Positions 8,022 to 17,383 of a stretch of DNA of 64,000 bases are shown in pieces. The notes beneath the pieces were generated by a model, which saw only the letters and a program-made list of their open reading frames with translations, was not told the DNA's origin and did no database searches. A program made the position numbers and the translations under genes. How positions within the stretch are numbered: position 1 is the first letter of the stretch; every line of letters starts with the position of its first letter. The stretch is from Microvirga sp. KLBC 81. GTDB lineage: Bacteria; Pseudomonadota; Alphaproteobacteria; Rhizobiales; Beijerinckiaceae. The DNA is taken from the NCBI RefSeq assembly GCF_003075415.1, contig NZ_QDAH01000012.1, positions 1-64,000 of the forward strand. Direction: 5' to 3'.

Positions 8022-9886
8022 TCACCAGCCGCATTGCCGTTGCGCATTCTGCTCCCGAAGCCACGCGGCCAGTGGGCGAAAGTATTCCACCAGCGCGTCG
8101 GCCGACATCTCGCGGGTGCCGGTGAAGGCTTCAACGACATCGGGCCATGGCTTGGATGCCCCCAGTGTCAGCATCACATCGAGCCGTTGCCCCACCTTTC
8201 GGTTCCCGTAGAAGGAGCAGCGATGAAGCGGCCCTGTCCAGCCGGCCTGATCGCAGGCGGCCTTGTATAGCTGAAACTGCAGAATTCCAGCGAGGAAGTA
8301 GCGGGCATAAGGTGTATTGTTCGGGATGTGGAATTTGGCGCCAGGGTCAAATTGCGCCTCGGTCCGCTCGACCGGCGCCCTGACGCCCTGATACTGCCGG
8401 CGCAGGTCGTTCCAGGCCGTGTTGTAGGACGAAGCCGGAATGCTGCCGTCGAACACGCCCCAGCGCCACCGGTCGACCAGCAGGCCGAACGGCAGGAACG
8501 CGATCTTGTCCAGCGCTTGGCGGAGCAGAAGGCCGATGTCCCTCTCGGGCGGTGGAACCCGGTCCTTGTCGAGGAGCCCGATCTGGACGAGGTACTCGGG
8601 CGTGACCGACAGGGCGACCATGTCGCCGATGGCCTCGTGGAACCCGTCATTCGCGCTGTCCCGGTACAGGTAAGGCTGCCGGTTGTAGGCCCGCTGATAG
8701 TAGTTGTGGCCGAGCTCGTGATGGACGGTCAAGAAATCCGTGGCGGTGATCGCGGTACACATCCTGATGCGCAGGTCCTCCTGGCTGTCCAGGTTCCACG
8801 CCGAGGCGTGGCAGACCACGTCCCGGTCGGCGGGCTTGGTGAACATCGAGCGCTGCCAGAAGGTCTCGGGAAGCGGCGCGAAGCCCAGCGAGCTGAAGAA
8901 GTTCTCCGCCGTCTTGACGATCCGGCGGGCATCGTAGTTGTGGCTGACGAGCAGATCCGTGAGGTCATAGCCGAGGTCGCCGGTCCCCTTCGGAGCAACG
9001 ATGTCGTAGATCTCGCTCCATTCCTGCGCCCACATGTTCCCAAGAAGGTCGGCGCGGATCGGGCCGGCAGCCGGCTGGACGGCGTCGCCATGGTGCTCGT
9101 GGAGCTTGGCTCGCGTGTAGCAGTGGAGCTGCTCATAGAGCGGCCTCACCTGAGCCCAGAGCTGATCCGTCAGGGCGACGAACGCCTCGGGTGTAAGGTC
9201 GTACCGGGAACGCCAGAGCGCCCCGATATCGGCATAGCCCAGTTCCCGCGCTCCCTGGTTGGCGATCTCCACCAGACGCGTGTAGTCCGTCCGCATCGGT
9301 GCCCCGACACTGTCGTGCCAGCTCGCCCACATCTCCTGGAGTTCGGCCGGATCGCGGTTGGTGCCCATCGCGAGCTCGAGATCTTTGCCGGGGATGGGCT
9401 GACCGCGCAGGCTGCCGCGGCCCCGGCCATAGGCTGATGTCAGACGCGTTGCGATGGTGCTGAGCTCGGCGGCGGCTCCTTTGCCGGTTGGTGCCGGCAG
9501 ATCGAGGCCGCTGCGCAGGATGTTGAGCTTGCGTCTGGCGTCGTCGCTCAGGCCTTCCATCTTGAGATGCTGGGCTGCCTCAAGGGCGAAGCGGACGCTC
9601 ATCTCGGTTCCGAGAGCTCCGAAATAGGCGGCGAGCGCATCCGTATCGTCGGTGATATAGGTGCTGTTCACCCAGCCGGCGCGGGATTGGAGCACGGAGA
9701 GGTCCGCCAGCTGCTGCTCGGCGCGGGCCAGAAAGGCCTCAGCCTCTGCCGCAGGGGCCACCGGAGCGGCGGCAGCCGGAACTCCTGCCGCTTTTCCATG
9801 GCACGCGAGGCTGCAACGGCTGTCATCGGTAGCAATGACGTGCTGGTGACGAGAAGGACGACGAGCGCGGACACAGTGGATTGCAT
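8022..9886 (-). CDS. M2-family (ACE-type) peptidyl-dipeptidase, frameshifted after its signal peptide
   Basis: Zinc dipeptidyl carboxypeptidase of the angiotensin-converting-enzyme family, predicted to be exported. The long frame (8022 to about 9810) carries the zinc motif HHELGHNYYQ, the downstream glutamate ligand in GFHEAIGD, and family segments such as WVNSTYITDDTDALAAYFG and FHIPNNTPYARYFLA. In that frame the N-terminus has no signal peptide. A neighbouring frame starting at ATG 9886 encodes MQSTVSALVVLLVTSTSLL and PMTAVAAS, a good signal peptide with cleavage motif, so a one-base shift near 9785-9820 seems to separate signal from enzyme. It may be a sequencing error or a real mutation. 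Stand-alone gene. Confidence 0.82.
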
Positions 9887-10413
9887 TGAGGGCTGCCTTG
9901 ACTGTTCGTGCCCGCCACGGCTCGAGGTTCGCCCCGAACCCGAAGCTGGTCAAGCAGCTGGGGAGGTTCGGTTCGAAGAGCCATCCACCCCCCTGTCAGC
10001 CTCACCGGGTCTTCCGCTCGGCTGCCGCGTGATCAACATCCTGCAGGGCTCGGGTCATAAATCCCAGGCAGCCGCCGCAGGTCAGGCCGGGCACGTGGAA
10101 GAGATGCATGGCCGGGATCCTCGGATTCGCTCAGGTCCCAACCTGTCTGGACCTTCCCATGACGGCAAGGTCAGGCCCGTAGTGCTTGTGCAGATGGCGT
10201 GGGCGAACCAGAGTGGGGGCACAGGATCCCTGCTTGGTCCGCTCTGTGGATCGTGGGTGAACCCGAGCCGAACGCCTCAATCCTTCCGGACTTGGCGGCA
10301 AGCTCTGTGTCGGAGTGGCGAGGGCCCGGCACGGCGGATCCGAAGCCAACGAATACCGGAAAACGGGGAACTGTCCGGCACTCACCGGGCGGATCGGAAT
10401 GCGGGATCCCATG
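9887..10413. other. Divergent intergenic stretch
   Basis: It separates the minus-strand M2 peptidase from the plus-strand L,D-transpeptidase-like gene and must hold both promoters. An ORF is open through it on the plus strand (from 9567), but its translation before about 10465 is not protein-like, so I treat it as noncoding. Confidence 0.4.
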
Positions 10414-11251
10414 ATGAAGCGTATCGCATTGGCTGCGGGGCTCGCGCTCACGGCCTGCCGGGCCAGAACATGTCCACGCGCCACCTGGTGCCGATCCCGC
10501 CGGCGACCATGGCGCTGATGGCCAGCAAGGGCATGTCCCAGAACGACCCGATCCTGATGCGGGCTTTCAAGAAGGAAGCCGAGATCGAGGTCTGGAAGCG
10601 CGGCTCCGACGGCCGGTACGCGCTCCTCAAGACCTATCCGATGTGCCGCTGGTCGGGCCAGCTCGGGCCGAAGCTCCGCGAGGGCGACCGCCAGGCACCG
10701 GAGGGCTTCTACACGGTCACGCCCGCTCAGATGAACCCGAACTCCAGCTTCCATCTCTCCTTCAACCTCGGCTACCCGAACGAGTACGACCGCGCCCATG
10801 GCCGGACCGGAGCGCACCTGATGGTGCACGGCTCGTGCTCGTCGAGCGGCTGCTTCGCCATGACGGACGAGGCGATCTCCGAGGTCTATGCCCTGGCCCG
10901 CGAGGCGTTCGCCGGCGGCCGGCGCGGCTTCCAGTTCCAGTCGTATCCGTTCCGGATGACGGCCGAGCCTCCGCGATGGCGGCGGTCGCTCAGAAACGCC
11001 GGAACGATGAGCGGGCGATTGCCACGCTGGTGACCAAGGGCGTGCAGCCGGTCAGACTGGTCTATGCCGACGGCGGACAGCACCAGAGCTTCCGGCAGGC
11101 GCCGTCCACGGAATCCGTGGACGGCGCCTCGCTTGCGGTCGACGCCAGCGCCCGCAACCGCCTCGGCGACGTCAGCCGCCCGATAGGTCACGCCCTCGTG
11201 ACGGTGTCACGCTTTGCAATTCGGGCTTCGTGTGAGAGTTTGGTCATATGA
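10414..11251 (+). pseudogene. YafK-type L,D-transpeptidase (YkuD-like), split by two frameshifts
   Basis: The parts of one protein lie in three frames. ATG 10414 begins a lipoprotein-like signal MKRIALAAGLALTAC. About 10465-10970, in the next frame, encodes the catalytic domain with IPPATMALMASKGMSQNDPI, LKTYPMCRWSGQLGPKLREG, the histidine of LMVHGSCSSSGCFAMTDE and its second cysteine as the likely nucleophile. The C-terminal part (MAAVAQKRRNDERAIATL, then VRLVYADGGQHQSFR) is in the third frame and ends at 11251. Family members cross-link or edit peptidoglycan or anchor proteins to it. As sequenced, no intact product can be made. The third-frame stop overlaps the next ATG by the four bases ATGA. 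Confidence 0.7.
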
Positions 11252-11619
11252 AGCTGTGGTTTGCCATCACGCGTCTGCTCTCGGTCATCGCGATCGTGGG
11301 GCTCGTGCTTGCTCCGTTCACCGCCCCCGCGGTGGCCGGCGGGATGGCTGCGCCCATGCATATGACGGACATGACGTCCTTGGATGGCGACATGGCGATG
11401 ACAGACATGCCGTGCTGTCCGCCTGAGCAGCCGACCGTGCCGGACTGCCAGAAGGCTTGTCCGCTCGCGACCCTTTGTCTGGCCAAGATCGTCCAGGGCA
11501 TCATGCCGATCGGCGCCGTTCCGGCCCGGCTCAGCGTCGCTCGAGCACTCCTGCCCGGAAATGATGCCAGCCTGGACACGCTCGACCCGATTCCGCCGCC
11601 TCGCCCTCCGCAAGCCTGA
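11248..11619 (+). CDS. Secreted Cys/Met/His-rich protein at the head of a copper-efflux locus
   Basis: A 123-residue protein with a signal peptide (MKLWFAITRLLSVIAIVGLV, cleavage near PAVAG). A short mature region follows that is rich in potential copper ligands: the MHMTDM and MAMTDM segments and the cysteine pairs PCCPPEQ and CQKACPLATLC. No named family is recognised. The ligand content and the position upstream of the FixH-like, CusB and CusA genes suggest a periplasmic copper-binding or sensing accessory. It overlaps the preceding broken gene by ATGA. A family 1 repeat separates it from the next gene, so transcription may or may not continue. Confidence 0.7.
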   Translation: MKLWFAITRLLSVIAIVGLVLAPFTAPAVAGGMAAPMHMTDMTSLDGDMAMTDMPCCPPEQPTVPDCQKACPLATLCLAKIVQGIMPIGAVPARLSVARALLPGNDASLDTLDPIPPPRPPQA

Positions 11620-11634
11620 ATTCAATACTGGCCC

Positions 11635-11754
11635 CTAGCGCATCGTGCGGAAAAGTGGATCCGGTTTTCCGCTCAAAACGATGCGCTCCTCTCAAGGCTG
11701 AGCATCGGATCGATCCCAAAAGTGCAAGTCCACTTTTCACGTCCGATGCTCTAG
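11635..11754 (+). repeat. Intergenic palindromic repeat, family 1, copy D
   Basis: Forward copy of about 120 bases, shorter than copies B and C because the segment CCGAAGGTCCGCGTCAGCG is missing. It sits inside the copper locus, between the Cys/Met-rich protein and the FixH-like gene. Confidence 0.8.
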
Positions 11755-11834
11755 GCCGCATGGCACCGCGTGGCCTGTTGCCGCGCCTGCCGCAAGTCGC
11801 ATCCGCGACCCTGTTGAATTGAGGAGAGTACCCA

Positions 11835-12227
11835 ATGCCCCTGTCCACCCCTGCACGCGCCCTTGGGGCAGCGCTGCTTGGCTTTGCCCTTGCCGCACCG
11901 GCTTCGGCCGATATCACGGATTATGAATTCCAGCTCGTCCAGACAGAGATGCCGCAAGGCGGAGCGGTTGTGGCCGTCCGGCTCGTCAGCAAGCGCTCGG
12001 GCCAGCCGGTTCCGGATGCGGTCATCTTCGCCAAGCGCATCGACATGGCCCCGGACGGGATGCCGACGATGACATCCCCCATCGAGCAAGTGCCCTCGGC
12101 GGAACCGGGGACTTACCGGTTCAAGACCAACCTGACGATGGAGGGGAACTGGCAGCTCTCGCTCGCCGCCAAGATTCATGGGGAGACCGGGACGATCGTG
12201 ACCAAGCTTGTTCTGAGGGCGCAGTGA
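11835..12227 (+). CDS. FixH/YtkA-like periplasmic protein of the copper operon
   Basis: A 130-residue exported protein: signal peptide to about residue 25 (LGFALAAPASA), then an immunoglobulin-like beta-domain of the FixH/YtkA type. Recognisable segments are VVAVRLVSKRSGQPVPDAVI, a methionine-rich strand RIDMAPDGMPTM, and GTYRFKTNLTMEGNWQLSL. Homologues typically lie beside heavy-metal RND genes. The methionine cluster suggests copper contact, but this is inference. GAGGAG lies about ten bases before the ATG. Its TGA overlaps the cusB ATG by one base (TGATG), indicating translational coupling. Confidence 0.82.
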   Translation: MPLSTPARALGAALLGFALAAPASADITDYEFQLVQTEMPQGGAVVAVRLVSKRSGQPVPDAVIFAKRIDMAPDGMPTMTSPIEQVPSAEPGTYRFKTNLTMEGNWQLSLAAKIHGETGTIVTKLVLRAQ

Positions 12228-13717
12228 TGAGCCGGGTCGGATGGATGCTGGGGGCGCTGGCCATCGCAGTCATCGCCGGGGGTGGCGGCTACTGGGCGGG
12301 ACAGAGCGGGCTGAAGCTGCCTGCGCTCGACACGTCGGGGATCGACCTCCATGCGCTCGCCGAGAGTGCGCGCACCTCCTTGGGAATGGAACAGCCAGCA
12401 CCGGTGCGCGCGTCGGCGGCTAAGACCGCCCCGATTGGCCCGGTCGTCTATTATCAAGATCCGGACGGGAAGCCCTTGTACTCGCTCGAGCCGAAGCAGA
12501 CCGAGGATGGGCGGGACTACCGCCCGGTCCATGCCAGCGAGGACGTAAGCTTCGAGGACAAGCCGGCGGCGACAGCGGATGCCCCCGCTGCGCCAGACAA
12601 GGGAGCCAAGCGAATCCTCTACTACCGCAACCCGATGGGTCTGCCTGACACATCGCCGGTGCCGAAGAAGGACTCGATGGGGATGGACTACATCCCGGTC
12701 TACGAGGGCGATGCCGATGCTTCGACCGTCACCGTCTCCCCGGGCAAGCTCCAGCGCACCGGGGTGCGGTCCGAGGCCGTCGGGCGACGCATCCTCACCA
12801 TGCCGGTGCGGGCCCCGGGAGCCTTGGCCGAAGACGAACGCCGTATCTCGGTGGTCTCGGTTCGGTCGGAGGCCTTCGTCGAGAAGGTCGAGAACGTGAC
12901 CACGGGCGACCCTGTCCGCAAGGGCGAGCCCCTGCTGCGGCTGTATTCTCCCGAAATCGCAGCCGCGGGCGCCCAATACCTGAGCACCTTCATGGATGGG
13001 GGCATCCAACCCGGCGGCCGTCTGGTGCTGGACGGGGCGCGTCGGCGTTTGGAGAATCTGGGTGTGTCGGCCGATGTGCTCGCCGAGATCGAGCGTACCC
13101 GCAGGGTTCCGCTCACAATCATTTGGACGGCTCCGCGGGACGGGGTGGTGGTCGAGCGCAGCGTGGCGGACGGCATGCGGGCCATGCCCGGCGACGTGCT
13201 GTTCCGCATCGTCGACCACTCGGTGATGTGGGTGCTGGCCGACGTGACAGAACGCGAGTTGGCCCTGATCCGCGAGGGCCAACCGGCCACCGTGCGGGTC
13301 CGAGGTTTTCCCGGCCGCGAGTTCACCGGGATGGTGTCACGGATCTACCCGCATCTGGCCACGGAGACGCGCACGGCCCGTGTCCGGATCGAACTCGCCA
13401 ACCCGGACGGGATCCTGCGCCCCGCCATGTATGCCGATGCCGAGTTCGCCGCCGGGCCGCAGGACGCTGTCGTGGCTGTGCCCGACAGCGCCGTGATCGA
13501 CACCGGCACCCGCCAGGTCGTGATCCTCGACAGGGGCGAGGGGCGGTTCGAGCCCCGTGAAGTCAAGGCCGGAGTGCGGGGAGCCGGCTTCACCGAGATC
13601 CGGGACGGCGTGGCCGAGGGCGATCGGGTGGTCGTGGCGGCGAACTTCCTGATCGATGCCGAGAGCAACCTCAAGGCCGCCCTCCAGGGCATGGCCTCGT
13701 CAGAGGGCAAGCCATGA
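12227..13717 (+). CDS. cusB: CusB-type periplasmic adaptor of a copper/silver RND efflux pump
   Basis: A membrane-fusion protein of 496 residues linking the inner-membrane pump to an outer-membrane channel. After an N-terminal membrane anchor there are two heavy-metal-binding YHS-like segments: VYYQDPDGKPLYSLEPKQTE and, more typical, LYYRNPMGLPDTSPVPKKDS followed by MGMDYIPVY. The hairpin/lipoyl and beta-barrel domains follow (GRRILTMPVRAPGALAEDER, FVEKVENVTTGDPVRKGEPL, RIVDHSVMWVLADVTEREL). Two metal-binding segments rather than one is a mild oddity. The ATG at 12227 is preferred to a GTG three bases upstream. It overlaps cusA by ATGA. Confidence 0.92.
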   Translation: MSRVGWMLGALAIAVIAGGGGYWAGQSGLKLPALDTSGIDLHALAESARTSLGMEQPAPVRASAAKTAPIGPVVYYQDPDGKPLYSLEPKQTEDGRDYRPVHASEDVSFEDKPAATADAPAAPDKGAKRILYYRNPMGLPDTSPVPKKDSMGMDYIPVYEGDADASTVTVSPGKLQRTGVRSEAVGRRILTMPVRAPGALAEDERRISVVSVRSEAFVEKVENVTTGDPVRKGEPLLRLYSPEIAAAGAQYLSTFMDGGIQPGGRLVLDGARRRLENLGVSADVLAEIERTRRVPLTIIWTAPRDGVVVERSVADGMRAMPGDVLFRIVDHSVMWVLADVTERELALIREGQPATVRVRGFPGREFTGMVSRIYPHLATETRTARVRIELANPDGILRPAMYADAEFAAGPQDAVVAVPDSAVIDTGTRQVVILDRGEGRFEPREVKAGVRGAGFTEIRDGVAEGDRVVVAANFLIDAESNLKAALQGMASSEGKP

Positions 13718-16700
13718 TCGCCCGCCTCATTGCCTGGTCGGCCCGCAACCTGCTGCTGGTCCTCATCGGCGCGGCGTTCGCCGTCGCGGCCGGCGTCTAC
13801 GCGCTGCGCACCCTGCCGCTCGATGCCATTCCCGACCTCTCGGACGTGCAGGTGATCGTCTACACCGATTACCCGGGACAGGCGCCCCAGGTGGTCGAGG
13901 ACCAGGTCACCTACCCGCTGACCACGTCCATGCTGACCGTGCCCAAGTCGAAGGTCGTCCGCGGCTTCTCGTTCTTTGGGGTGTCCTTCGTTTACGTGAT
14001 CTTCGAGGACGGCACCGATCCGTACTGGGCGCGCAGCCGGGTGCTCGAATACCTGAATGCAGCCTCCCGTCGCCTGCCGGCTGGTGTGACCCCGAGCTTG
14101 GGACCCGACGCGACCGGGGTGGGCTGGGTGTACCAATACGCCGTCGTCGCCAAGCAGATGACCTTGGCGGAGCTGCGCTCGCTCCAGGACTGGGTCGTGC
14201 GCTATGCCGCCTCCAAGGCCGAGGGCGTCGCCGAGGTCGCGAGCGTCGGCGGCTTCGTCAAGCAGTACAACGTCGTCGTCGATCCGCGCCGGTTGCGAGC
14301 GCAAGGCATCCCGCTTCAGAAGCTGCGGGACGCGATCCGCACCAGCAACATGGACGTCGGCGGACGCACGGTCGAGCTCTCCGAGTTCGAGTTCATGGTC
14401 CGCGGCCGCGGCTATCTCAAGAGCATTCAGGACATCGAGGCCGTCGTCCTGAAGACCGACGCCGGCGTTCCCGTCCGTGTCGGCGATGTGGCCCGTGTCG
14501 AGCTTGGGCCCGACGAGCGCCGCGGCATTACCGAGTTGAATGGGGAAGGGGAGGTCGCGAGCGGCATCATCCTGCAACGGTTCGGTGCCAACGCCCTCAA
14601 CGTGATTGACAGTGCCAAGGCGCGTCTGTCGGAGATCGCGTCCAGCCTGCCCAAGGGCGCCGAGATCGTCCCCGTCTACGACCGCTCACAGCTCATCAAC
14701 GATGCCATCGCGACCCTCAAGAACACGCTGTTCGAGGAGAGCATCGTCGTCGCCCTCGTGTGCATCGTCTTCCTCCTGCACGTCAGGAGCGCATTGGTTG
14801 CCATCCTCATGCTGCCGGTCGGCATCCTCATGGCGTTCGGAGCCATGAAGCTCTTGGGGCTAGGCTCCAACATCATGAGTCTCGGCGGCATCGCCATCGC
14901 CATCGGGGCGATGATCGATGCGGCCATCGTGATGATCGAGAACGCCCACAAGCACTTGGAGCGGGCGCCCAAGGACAAGCCGAGGGTGGAAATCCTGATT
15001 GAGGCCGCGAGCGAGGTCGGCCCAGCGCTGTTCTTCAGCCTGCTGATCATCACCGTGTCGTTCCTGCCTATCTTCACCTTGGAGGCTCAGGAGGGACGGC
15101 TCTTCGGTCCGCTTGCCTTCACCAAGACCTTCGCCATGGCGGCGGCGGCGATCCTGTCGGTGACACTCGTCCCGGCCCTGATGGTGATCTTCGTGCGCGG
15201 GCGCATCATCCCGGAGCATCGGAACCCCATCAACCGCTTGCTGATCTGGATCTACCGCCCGATCATCCGAGGTGTCCTGAAGGCCAAGACCTTCACGATA
15301 TTGGTTGCCTTGGTGGCGCTGGCCGCCACAGTCTGGCCGGCCCGCCAGCTCGGCTCGGAGTTCATGCCGGACCTGGACGAAGGCACGCTGATGTACATGC
15401 CGACGACCCTGCCGGGCCTGTCGGTGACCAAGGCGGCGGAGCTTCTCGCCACGCAGGACCGGATCATCAAGTCCTTCCCAGAGGTGGCGTCGGTCTACGG
15501 CAAGGCGGGACGGGCGGCGACCGCGACCGATCCGGCGCCGACCGAGATGTTCGAGACGATCATCAACCTGAAGCCGAAGAGCGAATGGCGGCCGGGCGTG
15601 ACGCTGGCGAGCCTGAAGGCCGAGATGGACCAGGCGCTCCAGTTCCCCGGCGTGTCGAACGCCTGGACGATGCCGATCCGGGCCCGCATCGACATGCTCT
15701 CGACCGGCATCCGCACGCCCGTCGGCATCAAGGTGTTCGGGACGGACCTCGCCGAGATGGAAAAGGCCGCCCGCCAAGTGGAGGCCGTGGTCAATGCAGT
15801 GCCTGGCACCACGAGCGCCTATGCCGAGCGGGTGATCGGGGGCTACTACCTCGACGTCGTGCCGGACCGGATCGCACTCGGCCGCTACGGCCTGACCATC
15901 GGCGATGTGCAGGACGTGATCTCGACGGCGATGGGTGGGGAGGTCGTGACGACCACAGTCGAGGGCCGGGAACGCTACGGCGTGACCATCCGCTACCCGC
16001 GAGACCTGCGCTCGGACCCGCAGGCCATCGCGAGCGAGGTGCAGGTACCCTTGCCCGCGGGCGGCACGGTGCCGCTCGGCGAGGTGGCGGAGGTCAAGCT
16101 CACGCGGGGCGCCACCTCGATCCGCACGGAGAACGGGCAGCTCGTGACCTACATCTTCGTCGACATTGCCGGACGCGATCTCGGCGGCTACGTCGCCGAG
16201 GCCCGGCGGGCGGTCGCCAGCGAGGTGAAGCTCCCGGCGGGCACGTACGTCCAGTGGAGCGGGCAGTTCGAATACCTGGAACGGGCAGAGGCGCGCCTGA
16301 AGATCGTCGTACCCGCCACGCTCCTGATCATCTTCCTGCTGCTGTACCTGAACTTCCGCCGGATCACCGAGACGCTGATCGTCATGCTGTCACTGCCCTT
16401 CGCCCTCGTCGGCGGCGTGTGGCTGATGTGGTGGCTCGGGTTCAACCTCTCGGTCGCGGTGGCGGTGGGCTTCATAGCCCTCGCAGGCGTCGCCGCCGAG
16501 ACTGGGGTGGTGATGCTGATCTACCTAGATCAGGCGCTGGAGCACCTGAGGGCGGAGCGTGTGGCTCAGGGACGGCCGTTCACCCGGGCCGACCTCTACG
16601 AGGCCATCATGGTCGGCGCGGTCGAGCGCGTCCGGCCCAAGATGATGACGGTGGTCGCGATCATGGCGGGCCTGCTGCCGATCCTGTGGAGCACCGGCAC

Positions 16701-16890
16701 TGGCTCGGAGGTCATGCAGCGGATCGCCGTCCCGATGATCGGCGGCATGGTCTCATCGACCCTGCTGACCCTGATCGTGATCCCGGCGATCTATGGCCTG
16801 ATCAAGGGACGCGGGCTTCCACGAAGGGCGGACGCGGAGACCCATGCAGCCGACATTGGTTTGGTGGAAGGCAAGCTGGCTGCGGAGTGA
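13714..16890 (+). CDS. cusA: CusA-type copper/silver efflux RND transporter
   Basis: A 1058-residue inner-membrane proton antiporter of the heavy-metal-efflux RND family. The start MIARLIAWSARNLLLVLIGA is typical, and the relay helix has GAMIDAAIVMIENAHKHLE. The three methionines used by CusA for Cu(I)/Ag(I) appear in their usual contexts: LMYMPTTLPG, ATDPAPTEMFET and RIDMLSTGIRTPVGIKV. This points to monovalent copper or silver rather than zinc or cobalt. It is complete, and coupled to cusB by a four-base overlap. No CusC-type outer-membrane channel gene follows, so the pump must use one encoded elsewhere. Confidence 0.95.
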   Translation: MIARLIAWSARNLLLVLIGAAFAVAAGVYALRTLPLDAIPDLSDVQVIVYTDYPGQAPQVVEDQVTYPLTTSMLTVPKSKVVRGFSFFGVSFVYVIFEDGTDPYWARSRVLEYLNAASRRLPAGVTPSLGPDATGVGWVYQYAVVAKQMTLAELRSLQDWVVRYAASKAEGVAEVASVGGFVKQYNVVVDPRRLRAQGIPLQKLRDAIRTSNMDVGGRTVELSEFEFMVRGRGYLKSIQDIEAVVLKTDAGVPVRVGDVARVELGPDERRGITELNGEGEVASGIILQRFGANALNVIDSAKARLSEIASSLPKGAEIVPVYDRSQLINDAIATLKNTLFEESIVVALVCIVFLLHVRSALVAILMLPVGILMAFGAMKLLGLGSNIMSLGGIAIAIGAMIDAAIVMIENAHKHLERAPKDKPRVEILIEAASEVGPALFFSLLIITVSFLPIFTLEAQEGRLFGPLAFTKTFAMAAAAILSVTLVPALMVIFVRGRIIPEHRNPINRLLIWIYRPIIRGVLKAKTFTILVALVALAATVWPARQLGSEFMPDLDEGTLMYMPTTLPGLSVTKAAELLATQDRIIKSFPEVASVYGKAGRAATATDPAPTEMFETIINLKPKSEWRPGVTLASLKAEMDQALQFPGVSNAWTMPIRARIDMLSTGIRTPVGIKVFGTDLAEMEKAARQVEAVVNAVPGTTSAYAERVIGGYYLDVVPDRIALGRYGLTIGDVQDVISTAMGGEVVTTTVEGRERYGVTIRYPRDLRSDPQAIASEVQVPLPAGGTVPLGEVAEVKLTRGATSIRTENGQLVTYIFVDIAGRDLGGYVAEARRAVASEVKLPAGTYVQWSGQFEYLERAEARLKIVVPATLLIIFLLLYLNFRRITETLIVMLSLPFALVGGVWLMWWLGFNLSVAVAVGFIALAGVAAETGVVMLIYLDQALEHLRAERVAQGRPFTRADLYEAIMVGAVERVRPKMMTVVAIMAGLLPILWSTGTGSEVMQRIAVPMIGGMVSSTLLTLIVIPAIYGLIKGRGLPRRADAETHAADIGLVEGKLAAE

Positions 16891-16897
16891 TCAGGTC

Positions 16898-17383
16898 ATG
16901 GCACTCAACATGATCGGGAAACCCCAACAGACAATCCTTCTGGCCGGAATGGTGGCGGTGGGAGGGGCCGCGGCGGTGCTCGGGTACTTATCCGGTGCCC
17001 CCTCCCGCCTCGACAACAGCGCCCAGGTTGCGTTGGGGCGCAGCCTGTACGGCCAGCATTGTGCGTCCTGCCACGGCGCGAACCTCGAGGGACAACCGAA
17101 CTGGCAGGAACTCTTGCCGAGCGGTCGTCTTCCGGCGCCCCCTCACGATGCAACCGGCCATACCTGGCACCATTCGGACCACGAGCTTTTCACGATTACC
17201 AGCAAGGGGCTTGCCGCCGTCGTGCCCGGTCATGAGAGCAACATGCCTGCATTTGCCGGAATGTTGTCCGACGAGGAGATCCGGGCGGTCATGGCATTCA
17301 TCAAGAGCACATGGCCCGAGAAGGAGCGCGAATATCAGGCGGCTCGCACCAAAGCTCAAGAGCCGCATTACCCCAAACGGTAG
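16898..17383 (+). CDS. Membrane-anchored c-type cytochrome in the copper operon
   Basis: A 161-residue protein: an N-terminal hydrophobic anchor (ILLAGMVAVGGAAAVLGYL), the heme c site CASCHGANLEGQPNW, a likely axial methionine in ESNMPAFAGMLSDEEI, and a C-terminal helix AVMAFIKSTWPEKEREYQ. It resembles short cytochromes encoded beside copper resistance genes. It probably carries electrons in the periplasm, but the partner is unknown. ATG 16898 lies seven bases after the cusA stop, with GGAG overlapping that stop, and is chosen over an ATG inside cusA at 16844. Its 3' end overlaps the convergent oxidase gene by 16 bases. Confidence 0.88.
   Translation: MALNMIGKPQQTILLAGMVAVGGAAAVLGYLSGAPSRLDNSAQVALGRSLYGQHCASCHGANLEGQPNWQELLPSGRLPAPPHDATGHTWHHSDHELFTITSKGLAAVVPGHESNMPAFAGMLSDEEIRAVMAFIKSTWPEKEREYQAARTKAQEPHYPKR

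Noticed and set aside
7870..8064. Small minus-strand ORF with CxxC-like QCHECRGN
   Set aside because: It overlaps the end of the M2 peptidase gene, has no binding site and no matching family; one CxxC is not enough.
8328..9437. 369-residue plus-strand ORF
   Set aside because: Antisense to the well-supported M2 peptidase.
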